Shown here piece after piece: positions 19,927 to 33,419 of a DNA stretch of 64,000 nt. The notes beneath the pieces were generated by a model, which worked only from the letters and a program-made list of their open reading frames with translations, ran no database searches and had not been told where the DNA came from. Position 1 is the stretch's first letter. Every line of letters begins with the position of its first letter. This DNA comes from Urechis unicinctus (taxonomy: Eukaryota; Annelida; Polychaeta; Xenopneusta; Urechidae). Made by a program: the position numbers and the translations under genes. The stretch is taken from NCBI GenBank assembly GCA_034190875.2, contig CM067348.1, positions 40,573,741-40,637,740 on the forward strand, read 5' to 3'.

Positions 19927-21956
19927 AGCAGTGGTTGTGAGAGTGCGAAGCCGTGTTGTGTGAAGGCAGGGTTGACCCTGACACGGGCTCACGCGGCGAG
20001 CATGAGACAATTGGACAACGTTTTGCAAAATACGACAAAGGGGCACTATTTAATAAGAAAGAAAACTTCACCCATTTGTAACATCATACTTAAATTTGTC
20101 AAAAAAATATTCCTATGACCCGGCCATTTGATGAAATTGAGAAAAAAATACATTTGTTTACACCGTAACATTTCGTACGTTAATATTATTATTTTCCCTT
20201 TGGCCAATTTTTTTAGATTTTATATGATCATGAACATTAGAATGTCATCTTGTCATTTACCAAGCAATAAAAACGATGCGAGTAACGATTACGAACCGAT
20301 TTAGAGAATTCAAAACGGAGTGAGTCTCGAAAAGTCAAAAATGCTCGCCAAGAATTTTCACGTATTGCTCCACAAACACACCTTTTTATGGCTCAAACGG
20401 AGTAAAATGCGAAAAGTAAGGCAATATTATTGAAATTCAATACGTTAGCTCTCGTTTGATGTATCATTCGTCCATGTATCTTAAATATGAATGCCCGTTA
20501 GAGCAAGTTGAAAAAAATTGGAAATAACATTGAGGCACAAGCGCGGCCGCCTGCGGCGAGGTTCGGCTGATACCCCTACCAACACAGGGATTCGTATCAG
20601 AAGGTAGGTTGAAGATAGAAATATATATATATTTATCGATCTATGACCCCCGATAGATCGTAGAACGAAGAGAGAAAGATTTATATAATCGATCTTACGA
20701 TCCCGCTACTGCTAAAAAAACACAAGGGAAACAACGACCGGGCGCATCCCCGGTGGAAATCTTCCGATAATTACTCCCAAACCCATGTCATCTCACCCCA
20801 AACAGCTCGATTCGGTGGGAAAACGTCCATATTTATTCTCAACACACTCACTCGCCGTGAGCAGACCCTTTCAACGCATATTCGATCACTTTTTCGCAAC
20901 TTCAGCCAGAACTACAGAGCTCGGTTTACGGAAGTCGCCATTTGCCCCGCGTCAAATTTAGTTCCGTGCTCCCATTGGCCAGCGTATGTGTGATTATTCT
21001 GCAAAAAAAAATTAAAAATAGGGACAAATGGCAACTTCCCGTAAAGCGAGAATACATGGTGTCTTTAAATTGAACGTACCATTTTATTCTTGGTCCAACT
21101 GAAGAGAAAATCATACAGATGTGTTGAGGAGCGTCTCCGTAATGTGGATCTAATCGAAAAGTTATTCCAGTTTCGGAGAGTTATCCGGTTTGAAGCGGCA
21201 AAATCGAGATTTAACACTTTTAACCCCAAAATCTGATCGATTATCACTCGGATCTGCATATTACTTTCATTCTTCTACATTTCGGTGTAATTTATATAGC
21301 AATCGTTGGAAGAATAAAGTGGTACGGCCCATTTTTCCTTAGGCACATCAATCGCGACAAAATTTTTATGGCCTCGAAACTTTTCGCCATTTTCGTTGGC
21401 GATTAAAACCACATTAAATACCACCAAGAAAAACGAAAATGGTATCAAATGAAAAAGCTATTCTTCATTAATGTTATATTAAAAGAACAAAATATATAAT
21501 TGCAACATTTGTTGTCAGTGGTCATTTACATGAGACTACCTAAAAACGGCCCTGTCCAAACAAGATTGGCGCCGCGTTTGTCCTTCCTACCACGTGGCGA
21601 TTAAATTCAACTCGGGTAAATTTCATGAAAAAATAACCAAATACAAAGAAATGCGATGAATACAATATGTTTTCATATCCCATGTGTTCTATTATTACGT
21701 ATTTAAAATGGATAAAAGTATGGTTACTCACCTAGCATAGTAAAAGTGATTATCACTGGTCGATTTTGACGAAATACCCAAAACCCGCTAAAATTCAATG
21801 ACTGAACTACGGCGAAGGGCGGTTGTAATTTGCAAATATGCAGCTAGATGGCGCTGTGGCAGACATCCAGCCGAAGACCAGCCGCCGTCGGTGGACCGTC
21901 AGCTGGGAACTGCCGACGTTAGCCACCAGCGGGCCGTCGGCGTTGTGCTATCTGGG
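19927..21956. repeat. Intergenic; one small inverted-repeat element
   Basis: No gene is seen. At 20924-21050 a ~125-bp segment has inverted ends (GTTTACGGAAGTCGCCATTT versus the reverse complement of AAATGGCAACTTCCCGTAAA), like a short MITE. Near 20630-20705 the words ATCGATCTATGAC, GATAGATCGTAG and ATCGATCTTACGATC form short partly inverted repeats. Confidence 0.5.
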
Positions 21957-22014
21957 ATATTTATATATATATGTGTATATATATTTATATACATGTATAT
22001 TTATTTGTATATTG

Positions 22015-22076
<62 letters not shown>

Positions 22077-22420
22077 TTACAATTGCAACAACCATTTTGG
22101 ACAATATCGACAAAACCGACCATTTTGGTTCATTCGATTATTTCGCTTTTTGGAGCTCAAATTATGTGATATCGCGGTTGCAGAACATTATACATCTGCC
22201 TTGTACAGCTTTCAGTTAATATCTTCATTCAAAACTTATTTTAGAAGATTATGAAAATTATAGGCCAAAATGGTTGTACCAAAATAGTCGCGATAGTTTT
22301 GTCATGCAAAAAAACAACCATTTTGGAACTTTTCTATAAAACCAACCATTTCGGCCATTTTATATAACCAACCATTATGGCCATTTTATATATCCAACCA
22401 TATTGTCGATTAAAATAAAC
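21957..22420. repeat. (TA)n tract with CCATTTTGG-word cluster
   Basis: A TA-rich microsatellite (pure from about 22019 to 22075) is followed by repeated AACCATTTTGG/ACCAACCATTTCGGCC words. At 22320-22410 these form about three copies of a ~25-bp unit (CCAACCATTATGGCCATTTT). A similar association in the opposite orientation occurs at 32.46-33.42 kb. Confidence 0.8.
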
Positions 22421-25400
22421 AAATGAGCCGACCAGCCCTTTTTGCCTTCCGATATTACCAACCATTATTATCCCAACCAAACTACTGACAGACCATCGTC
22501 TTCACAACCTTGAGTTACAAAGCTTAGAAGGTCTATGAAACCATAAACGACTTAAATTAAATTCCTACAAACAAGCTTACACAAAGTATTGCGCGTTTTT
22601 AGGTCTTTCGGGAACCGTAAGAAACTTTTTTCGATTTCTCATTGTTTATACATAATTCGAACTGTACATTCACAATATTCAACGAGCCATGAAGAAAAAA
22701 GTGAAGCTAAATTATCGGCGCGATTCCACGAAATGCTGACGCAATGTCTTGCTCCGAAAAGTTCCGAACCTTGCCGAGCGGCAGGTGGAGAACGGAGTAA
22801 ATATGCATTAAAGTCACCTATTTTAAGGAAGGGAGTTCTTCAACGTACCCGTTATTAATTTGGATACAAGTTTATACTTAGGTACTGCGAGTTTTAACAA
22901 GAATTAGTGATACGTAACATTCTGAAGATTGTCGTCTCTAATATTGGAGCACGGACGATTCCAAGTCAAAAATGCACGTAGGTCATATATTTTAACCTAT
23001 TTATATTCTGATTCATTGATAATTAAACTGCTATCATTGAAGTTATTGCTGTAACTATAATACATATCGATTGCTTTGGGCGGATTAATGTTATTTAACC
23101 ACTCTGAACACTGTAATCTGTCTGTCAACGATGTTGGACAAAATCTCTCGCCCCTTGAATCGGGAGAGTCCAAACAGCTGTCACTATTTATCTCCGTGCG
23201 ACATGGCGACAGTCTTGCCGCACATGGCCAAAGTTGCAAAATCCGCTTAAATTTGGTGCAACAAAAACAACAAGGTGATAATCTTAAATCAGTTCCAATT
23301 AAATGAAAGAAGAAGTGTTTATATATAGTAGATGAAAGGCAAATAAGATATGGTAATTTGAGAGCAAATAACTTTCGACTGAAGCTATTTGGGTGTCGCC
23401 CAAATCGGTCGGGTTGACAGGCTTCTGTGAAGCTCTGAGCAGCTAGCTAGCTATATAGTGAATGACACGGAGCAGTGGAGGCAGCATCACATAGCGTTAT
23501 AAACCCAGTCCTCGCTCTTATATTATATGGTTCAATAATTTATTTTCGTATTGTTAAATGTTAACTGCAATCATGCAAACCAGCCGAGAAGTTTAGGCAA
23601 CAGAATCAAATGTCAAACTGACCTCCAATTGATTAATTGTGCATTCTTTATTACATGTTTTATCTGTTATTAGATTTATTTAGAGAATTAAACTGAATCC
23701 CATCTTTCAGTGTGAATGATATAAATCCCCTCAGGACACCATGATTAAAACATGGATTAAACAATCTTTAAGTTTTAAATATATCACCTTTATTCAGTTT
23801 GCCACATAATAACATGTAGTTACAAAATAAAAACAAAACAGCAGCATCTGCAGGCAATGTGCTGAAGGATTTGTTAAGGTCAGGACTAGGCAGAAGATGA
23901 ATTTGTTTTGTTGATTATTAAACTTTGATTGCTGTTCACTTGCCTATCTAGGGTCACTTTAATTCTACAAAAAAATGTATCCACAATATAGGCATTCAGA
24001 GTTGATTCAGCTGAATAAATTGACTTAATGGACTGAATGTATTGACCTCATAAGGGTTAACAATATAAGGAAATCAATTATCAGGGTATCATTATCAAGC
24101 AAAGCATATCTACAGATAAATTTGTACATGATCAGCAGGAACTACCACAACAGTGCCTTATGTTGCACTATCAGTAATAAACTTTCAAGAGGTCCAGTCT
24201 TGGTGGGTTTCCATTAGGACACAATTAGTGAATCCATACAACAGCTTGTCCACATGATTCAGCTAAAGATGATTCTCGTTCTGTGCCCCAGCTATAGTTG
24301 CACATTCTGTTACACACACAAAGTTAACTTGTCAAACTGCCTATCAGTCTTATATCATAAGAACTAAAGAAAGTCAGTGTAAAACATTACACAACATTAA
24401 TTCTTACCAACCTGATAAGGTTGATCATCAATACAACATGTCACATGAATCACTCTATTGTTATTAAGTAAAGGAAGTAAAAACTAATCTCTCTCGTGTG
24501 GCAGAAACTGAATCTACATTTGAATATAAACTAATAGAATATTGGTAAAACACATTGTAAGCCTGATCTTATCAATATGCACTTAAACTGCAATTATATA
24601 ACCAATAACAAACCGCCCACCCATCAATAATTAATGTTACCTTCATTCATTGACCACTGATGGCAACTTTAACATTCTCTTTCTGGGTATCGAGATAACA
24701 GGCATTGACTAGTGACCACCAGGAAGGTTGCTATGGAGCTTAGCATTGATAAATATACTAGAATTCAATGCTTGACTGCTCCCCTGGGTTGGCTATGGTG
24801 CACTTCCATCTGTCACTTAACCACTGATAAAATGGTGTCTCATCCACATTAGCCAGCTCTCTTTACCCTTAACCTGAGGTCACATTTACAATTGTGCACA
24901 TCTTAAAATCAGTATATAGTGAAGATGAGGACATACATATCTGATGTTCATCTGGAGATGATTATGTGATAAAGCCAGATGTTCAGAATAAGTCTACAGC
25001 CCAGAGAGCTTAGTTCAGTCATCAGTAACAGGGCTGGAAGTTAACTAAAATGGCCACCCGTCCTGACCTGTCCTGGTGACTATTTAAGATGTTAACTGGC
25101 CTCAAGAAATTCTACCCCTCCAAACAAAAAAAGATGCCATGTTAGGAGAACCCCAGGTCAGTGACATACTGGGCTGGTGACAAGAACCCCAGGTCAGTGT
25201 AACGACTGGCTGGTAATAAAAAGAACCCCAGGTCTGTGTCATGCTGGGCTGGAGATGAGGAGGTGATATGAATTGCAGATAAATACAGAGCAGATTAAGT
25301 GTACAACAATGAGACACTATACACAGGTGCATTCATCAAAACTGCAAGACCATCAATCAGGACCAGGTGGAGCCTAACAGTCATACTGGGTAAACAGAAC

Positions 25401-25589
25401 TTCTGATAAAAAACTACTACTTAAACAGACTGTTGAAGCCATACTCACACACAACAAATACAGATAATACTCATTGTTTCGGTCATTTTGGTCATTCTGA
25501 TGGGTTTAACAAAAAATACATTTAGACATAACATGTCTTTTTAAGCCCCTGCGATTGATATATCTCAACGAAATATGATAAACAAGAGA
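22421..25589. repeat. No gene seen; one small tandem repeat
   Basis: I find only short unsupported frames. At about 25150-25255 three copies of a ~50-bp unit (GAACCCCAGGTCAGTG ... GGGCTGGTGA) occur. Confidence 0.5.
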
Positions 25590-28510
25590 AGCCAAAACAT
25601 TGATGAAGCCACAACATTGATGAAGCCACAACATTGACGAAGTCACAAAATTGGTGAAGCCACAATATTGGTGAAGCCACAGTATTGGTGAAGCCACAAT
25701 ATTGGTGAATCCCCAGTATTGTAGAAGCCACAATATTGGTGAAGCCACAATATTGGTGAAGCCACAATATTGATGACGTTTAAATATTGCTGAAGCCACA
25801 ATATTGCTGAAGTCACAACACTGGTAAAGCCACAACATTGGTGAAGCCAAAATATTGATAAAACCACAGTATTGGTGAGGCCACAATATTGGTGTAGCCA
25901 CAGTATTGTTTAAGCCACAATATTGGTGAAGCCACAATATTGGTTAAGCTACAACACTGGTGAAGCCACAACATTAGTGAAGCCATAATATTGGTGAAGC
26001 TACAGTATTGTTTAAGCCACAATATTGGTGAAGCCACAATATTGATGAAGCCACAGTATTGGTGAAGCCACAGTATTGTTTAAGCCACAACATTGGTGAA
26101 GCCAAAATATTGATGAAGCCAAAATCATGATGAAGCTACAGTATTGGTTAAGCCACAACACTGGTGAAGCTACAACATTGGTGAAGCCGCAGTTTTGGTA
26201 AAGCCACAGTAGTGGTGAAACCACAATATTGGTTATGCCACAACTTTGGTGAACCCACAACATTGGTGAAGCCACAGTATTGGTGAAGCCACGTTAGTGG
26301 TGAGGTCACAATATAGGTAAAGTCACAACACTGATGAAGCCACAACATTGGTGAAGCCAAAATATTGGTTAAGCTACAACACTGGTGAAGTCACAACATT
26401 GATGAAGTCAAAATATTGATGAAGGGATAACATTGATGAAACCACAACATTGGTGAAGCCAAAATATTGGTGAAGCCACAATATTGATGAAGCCACAATA
26501 TTGGTGAAGCCACAGTATTGGTGAAGCCACAATATTGCTGAAGCCACACTATTGCTGAAGTCACAACACTGGTAAAGCTACAACATTGGTGAAGCCAAAA
26601 TATTTATAAAACCACAGTATTGGTGAGGCCACAATATTGGTGAAGCCAGAGTATTGTTTAAGCCATAACATTGGTGAAGCCAAAATATTGATGAAGCCAC
26701 AATATTGATGAAGCTACAGTATTGGTTAAGCCACAACACTGGTGAAGCTACAACATTGGCGAAGCCGCAGTCTTGGTAAAGCCACAGTAGTGGTGAAGCC
26801 ACAATATTGGTTAAGCCACAACATTGGTGAAGCCACAGTATTGGTGAAGCCACGTTAGTGATGAGGTCACAATATAGGTAAAGCCACAACATTGGTGAAG
26901 CCAAAATATTGGTTAAGCTGCAACACTGGTGAAGCCACAACATTGGTGAAGCCAAAATATTGATGAAGGGATAACATTGATGAAGCCACAACATTGGTGA
27001 TGCCAAAATATTTATAAAACCACAGTATTGGTGAGGCCACAATATTGGTGAAGCCAGAGTATTGTTTAAGCCACAACATTGGTGAAGCTACAACATTGGC
27101 AAAGCCGCAGTCTTGGTAAAGCCACAGTAGTGGTGAAGCCACAATATTGGTTAAGCCACAACATTGGTGAAGCCACAGTATTGGTGAAGCCACGTTAGTG
27201 ATGAGGTCACAATATAGGTAAAGCCACAACATTGGTGAAGCCAAAATATTGGTTAAGCTGCAACACTGGTGAAGCCACAACATTGGTGAAGCCAAAATAT
27301 TGATGAAGGGATAACATTGATGAAGCCACAACATTGGTGATGCCAAAATATTTATAAAACCACAGTATTGGTGAGGCCACAATATTGGTGAAGCCAGAGT
27401 ATTGTTTAAGCCACAACATTGGTGAAGCCAAAATATTGATGAAGCCACTAATATTGATGAAGCTACAGTATTGGTTAAGCCACAACACTGGTGAAGCTAC
27501 AACATTGGTGAAGTCACAGTCTTGGTAAAGCCACAGTAGTGGTGAAGCCACAATATTGGTTAAGCCACAACATTGGTGAAGCCACAACATTGGTGAAGCC
27601 ACAGTATTGGTGAAGCCACGTTAGTGGTGAGGTCACAATATAGGTAAAGCCACAACACTGATGAAGCCACAACATTGGTGAAGCCAAAATATTGGTTAAG
27701 CTGCAACACTGGTGGAGCCACAACATTGGTGAAGCCAAAATATTGATGAAGAGATAACATTGATGAAGCCACAACATTGGTGAAGCCAAAATATTGGTGA
27801 ACCGTGAAGCCACAGTATGGGTGAAGCTATGTTATTGGTGAAGCCACAATATTGATGTAGCCACCATATTGGTGAAGCCACAGTATTGGTAAAGCCACAA
27901 CACTGGTGAGGCCACAATATTGATGAAGCCACAATATTGGTGAAGCCACAGTATTGGTGAAGCCACAATATTGATGAAGCCACAATATCGATGAAGCCAA
28001 AACACTGGTGAAGCCACAACATTAGTGAATCCCAAAAAATTATGAAGCGATAACATTAATGAAGCCACAACATTGGTGAAGCCAAAATATTTGTGCAGCC
28101 ACAGTATTGGTGAAGGCACGTTATTGGTGAAGCCACAATTTTGGTAAAGCCACAACACTGGTGAAGCCACAACATTGGTGAAGCCACAATATAAGTTAAG
28201 CCACAACACTGGTGAAGCCACAACATTGGTGAAGCCAAAATTTGGATAAAGGGATAACATTGATGAAGCCACAACATTGGTGAAGCCAAATATGTGTAAA
28301 GCTACAACACTGGTGAAGCCACAACATTGGTGAAGCCAAAATATTGTTGAAGGGATAACATTGATGAAGCCACAACATTGGTGAAGCCACAGTGTGGGTG
28401 AAGCTATGTTATTGGTGAAGCCACAATATTGATAAAGCCACAATATTGGTTAAGCCACAATATTGGTTAAGCCACTAAAACAGGTGAAATCACAATATTG
28501 ACGAAGTTGT
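25590..28510. repeat. 17-bp minisatellite array, about 170 copies
   Basis: The unit GAAGCCACAATATTGGT is repeated in tandem over about 2.9 kb with many variants (CAACATTGG, CAGTATTGG, AAAATATTG, TTAAGCCAC). A block of 20 units (340 bp) is duplicated almost exactly at about 26761-27100 and 27101-27440; related blocks lie near 26184 and 27512, giving higher-order structure. The minus-strand unit has no stop in any frame, so frames of up to about 200 codons (LHQYCGFTNIVASPILW repeats) appear. These are a by-product of the unit sequence and not evidence of a protein. Confidence 0.97.
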
Positions 28511-28603
28511 ACCATATACATGCATGCAGAAGAAAATAAATTTTCATGGTGGTTTAGCACATGGACCTTAATATTTCAAATGTAACTCATTATGTTGAAT
28601 AGT

Positions 28604-28668
28604 GAGGAGGTCATGTGGCTTCATCTACATTACTGACAGTAATGTAGATGAAGCCACATGACCTCCTC
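28604..28668. repeat. 65-nt perfect-arm palindrome
   Basis: Two 31-nt arms (GAGGAGGTCATGTGGCTTCA... and its exact reverse complement) are separated by GAC. It sits about 95 bp beyond the end of the 17-bp array, and its arms contain GTGGCTTCATC, an inverted piece of the array unit. It would form a stable hairpin in RNA or a cruciform in DNA. Confidence 0.95.
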
Positions 28669-30640
28669 AATATTTTTATCTTTAACTATACATTTATCTC
28701 AAATCACCAAATGTTATGAAATGATAAGACTAAAGAATATTTCTTTTCACTAAGCAAGAGCCTAGTGGCCCTAAACCAAAACACTGCTCCCTTTAATATG
28801 AGGAGGTATCTTGCAGAGATAGATGAGCATAATTGTGATGTTTGGACAGCTGATACTGTTGCCCATCTTGAACAAATAAATTTCCTAAATAGGGCTGATA
28901 AACCACCACAGCGGATATGAATTTCCAATATGATCAATTGAGATGCTGGGTCCAAAATATTAAACCCAGAACAGTAGGTAAAGTATACCATATCATGAGA
29001 GCTGCTAGGCAAAATGTCATCCAAACACTTAGTCAATCTAACTGCCTTACAATAAAGACAGAAGGCCATGGCTATTGAACTCTGGTTCTTTTGGCACGAT
29101 TTGTATTAACAAGTTATGACAGCATTTAATCATAGCTTTTATAGCATAATATTGTATTCAATGATACACCAGGGCTAAACAATAACCCCCAAACCCACTT
29201 GTCTGGCATCAATAGTCCATCGCCAAGTAGTTTTGCAAATAGTTTTACCATTTAAGCCAAATAATTTAAGTTTTATAGAAATGATTCACCCAAACACCCA
29301 TGAGCTATTAATAACATTTTTCCTGGAACAAGAAATTTTAATTTGCTTTAATTTAGCACGTCAGAGGTCAAAAGCCATAAAGCTATAAGTTAAAGTTTGC
29401 CAGAATATAAGGACATGATAAACCCCATTTTTCACTTGACCAGTATAATTGATAATAATCCTGATTTCTAGTTAGCAAAGAGATACTGACATGAGAAGGC
29501 CCTTTGTAGGATTTGAGATCACTAACCTAATTTATAACAATTTGTGACATCAAAACTTTTAACACCCCATTGGGTTTATAGGCACAGGATATTATTCAAT
29601 AATAATCCAGGGGTCAAAGGTTATGCAGGAAGATTTGGTCAATGAGGAGTTGCTAGCTTGTATTATAAGAAAATGTCCCATCAAGAATTATTCCCCATTA
29701 TGTAAATCTCTCAGGAACAAAAGGTCATGCAGAGCTGATATTTACTTTGTAAGTAATGGTCAATATAAGAGTGGTTCATGATTAATTTGAGACTGGTATT
29801 CCCTATTTGGTTAACATAGCTAAGAGATTATTCTTCAATAATAAGGTCACAAAGGGCTGATATTTTGTTTGTAAGTGACAATCAATATAACAGTGGCTTG
29901 TATTATTAAAAAAATGTGATACCAAAAGTTTACAAGCAGACAGTTTAACAGGGCAAAACTGTGCTGAGGAGCATAACTATTAATGGTTCCTGCCTAATGG
30001 TCCATAGATATTGCCTTATAAGTGGCATGCAACATGTTCGGGATGGAAACTTATCAAAGGGACCATCCAAGTCATGCATAACCAGTCAGTTTGTTACATC
30101 TTGGGAACTGCACTGTCCTGAAAAGGCCTCATGTGATTTGGGGTTTCAAATATGCTTAATACCACCATCAAAACTAGACCAGATGCACAGATTTTTAGAC
30201 TAACTTACCAATGATCATGGCATTAATAGCCTACATCTGATAGATTCAAATGAGGTGATTGTTCTATTAAAGAATTGGATTACAAGCATTGAACATTTTT
30301 TTTGAAAGCTTCTATTGAAATCAAAAGGATCACTTTCCTGACTAATTGATGGCAGAAGTTTGACACTGTCCATGACTGAACTATCATGTAACATATAATC
30401 AAACTTATAGGAATGTAATAAAGAACACATGTTTTAGTGTATTACAATGATACATAATATATCCATGTCCAATAAAAGTACTTTAAAAAGGAAGGTTAAG
30501 AGTAACATTACTGATGCAAGTATATAATTCAATGATGTCGAAAGCAAAATATCAATCTTCAACCTTTGAAAAAAAAATCACATTTGAAAGAGTAACCCCA
30601 CCCCCACTAACGCAGTACCACCAGAGTTGTTATATAATGT
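28669..30640. other. No supported gene
   Basis: Around 28710-28920 the plus strand has a fairly long open stretch (for example NMRRYLAEIDEHNCDVWTAD) and the minus strand a 121-codon frame. I recognise neither and neither has clear splice sites, so neither is called. The rest shows short frames only. Confidence 0.4.
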
Positions 30641-31227
30641 ACTATGACACTAGCCATCCTAGTGGCTAGTGGTGGCTAGTAGCCCAAAAGACCAACGTCA
30701 GGTTCTATTAATCACCTTGGCAAAAACTATTGCTAATAATTCCTGTCGCCTTTTCCCCAGGTTTTCGTTGCTTTCTTCGTGATTCGGTGTGATATTTGTG
30801 CGACAGTGAATGTTAATGGCCTTTTCTACATGTTAGACAAGGTCATTTTAGCTTTTAGCTTCGTGCCACAAATGGTCCCTGTGAACCCGCGTCTTGTGAG
30901 CTGTCTCGCCTATGTTCCAATTGGTGTATCCTCCCGCTGGTTAGTTTCCGCCGCCTCGCCGCCATGTTGCCAAGTCGGGCTCAGATATTACCGTTTGGTG
31001 TGTTTTAGGCCAAAATACTAATTCACAGGATACTGTTGTTGCTGAAATTCAGCTTCTGTTCCTATAAATGTTTGGTGAGTTGATTTTATAAGCTAAAACT
31101 AGGTAAAGCAGTGTAACTCTTGATAATTCCGTTTACTTATGTCGGGAATTATCGTTGGACGCCAGAACTAAGAGGGAGTGCATACTCCCGTACTTAGTTC
31201 GAAAGAGCTAGTGGCTAGTGTCATAGT
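30641..31227. mobile_element. Small inverted-repeat element (MITE-like), 587 bp
   Basis: ACTATGACACTAGCCA at 30641 is matched by its reverse complement ending at 31227 (TGGCTAGTGTCATAGT), with a further inner CTAG/GGCTAG repeat. The interior holds an imperfect hairpin at about 31168-31198 (ACTAAGAGGGAGT / ACTCCCGTACTTAGT). No coding region or clear target duplication is seen, so the superfamily is unknown. Confidence 0.65.
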
Positions 31228-32459
31228 CCACCATACAACATTGTGAGTTACAAGGCATAAAGTCTGAAGACGAGTGGGATCGATGATCCTGGAATCAGGA
31301 TCCCCTACCTTACTCAACAACCGAATTGGAGCGTTTGGGTTATTGTGATACCGGAGCGCATGTCCGCTGTCAAGATCAGGCAATGTTTACATCTGACAGA
31401 TGGCGCAAAAGCCGTTCGCTAAAATGGCCAATGGCAATAGTCAATACGGTTAAATGAACGTTAGGAAATACATATTTTCTTAAAAAATCAATGGTAATCG
31501 CTAGATCTGTCTAACCAAGCTGCAGGCATCTAGTAACATTAACGTGGTATCTGGGTATTGTTCGCCGTTGGAATAGTGTTAGTGATCGGTAAGTGTGAGT
31601 GTGAACCGTAGAGCCCACGTGCGGAACAGCCCGGTGAAGCTCGCTAACCTGCTAACCACTGTAAACTACGGGTATTTCATAATTTGTCGTACATGAAATT
31701 TCTTCCCGCAACAATAACGTTCATTGTCACATGAATGATATTCAATCTATAAACGTTGGAATCATACTGACCGAGCGAGAATAACATGGAAACAGAGCGG
31801 TCATGGCTGACCGATCGCCTTTGAAAGGCTTTGTTTATATTCGCTCGTGTACCGGAAATTCCACGCGGTATGGCAAGCTGGAATTGTTACAATCCCAAAA
31901 TAAACCTTCAGCTTGAGCCCGCGGATGCGTTCGTGGGGACAGTTGGATTTTACGACATGAGCAAACTGATAACACAAAACAATCTGGCCAATTATTCACT
32001 TGTTAAAAACAGTCCGTTAATACGATATGTTTTCATTTATTACTTGAAACTTTACACATCATAGATCGAGAAAACCGGTATCTCAATTCAGTGAGATTCT
32101 CCAAACGTTTTGAATGCTGATCTGCGTCTCGAAATCCCAGCTTAAGTGCTACATTTGTTCTTATTTACCTAAATAAAACACTATCAGACGGATATATATT
32201 GAGAATAAAACACCAAAAATGAGTTGACAAAGACTTACAACCCCAGATTTCCCAGTAAAATCGCCATTTTTTTTATATCCGTCCGTAAAGATATTTGAGT
32301 GTGTGCAGCCCGTTATTCGTTAAACTGCTGATTTATATATTCATTCAAAATTTGTATGTTTTTCATTTCAAGCGATAATTTAAAACAAAGCCTTGTTCAT
32401 TGAAGTTAAAAGTCACACAAATCATGAATCTAAGTTTGAAGCAAATATACATCGAACAA
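31228..32459. other. No gene seen
   Basis: Moderately AT-rich intergenic DNA; a 77-codon frame at 31831-32064 has no recognisable domain. Confidence 0.45.
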
Positions 32460-33357
32460 AGCCAAATAATGACCGATTATTCAACATGGCCAAAATGGTC
32501 GTTGAGGCCAAAATGTAAATTCAGGCAAAGGCATTTAACGCCAAGAAAAAGTGGATAGTTACCCCGAATAATAAGATTATAACCTTAGGCGGAGCAGTTG
32601 CAAACACAGTTACAATTTGGTGCGGAAGCGCAGTTGTGTAAGCCTATGAGACTATTTTGGCCCCATGATCGTCGACCAAAATGTAAGTATGGGCCAAAAT
32701 AGTCGGTGAATTGTACCAAGATGGTCGGACTTGTATAAATATATATTCGTATATATAGATAAATATAGATATATATATTAATTTATACAGATATAAGCAA
32801 ATATATATATTAATTTATATAGATATAAGCAAATATATATATATTTATATATATATGTTCATGTTAGTATATACATGTATACATATATGTATATACATAT
32901 GTGTATATATGCTATATATATACATATATATATGCATTCATATATAAATATATATTTATATATGTATATGAACATATGTATATATACAAGTTTATATATA
33001 TATATTCATAAATATGCATATACATATATGCATATATATAAACAAATATATATGTGTATATATATTTATCTATATATATATATATATACATGGGAGTATA
33101 TATACATATGTATATATATGTGTGTGTTTATGTATATATGTAGATAATTATACATATATATATACTTGTGTAATTTTCTACATAAATAGATATATATATA
33201 CACATATATATATACACACATATATACATGTTCATATATATATATATATATATATTTATACATATATAATTATAAGCAAATAAATTTATATATATCTATG
33301 TATATATATACATATATATATATATAGATATATGTTTTATATATGCATATATATATA

Positions 33358-33416
<59 letters not shown>
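32460..33416. repeat. CCAAAATGG words followed by TA-rich satellite
   Basis: GGCCAAAATGGTCG, GACCAAAATGTAAG and GGCCAAAATAGTCGG recur between 32484 and 32740. They are followed by about 670 bp of TATA-rich sequence ending in pure (TA)n at about 33355-33416. This mirrors the 21957-22420 region in inverted order. The reading frames here are repeat artefacts. Confidence 0.85.

Positions 33417-33419
<3 letters not shown>

Noticed and set aside
25506-28443. Long minus-strand frames (up to ~200 codons) with WLHQYCGF repeats
   Set aside because: They are produced by the 17-bp minisatellite, whose reverse-strand unit has no stop in any frame; no unique sequence, start context or splice sites.
28704-29069. 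121-codon minus-strand frame
   Set aside because: No recognised domain, no splice or start context; composition not persuasive. The opposite strand looks equally protein-like.
32875-33283. YIYIYI-rich frames on both strands
   Set aside because: TA-rich satellite artefact.
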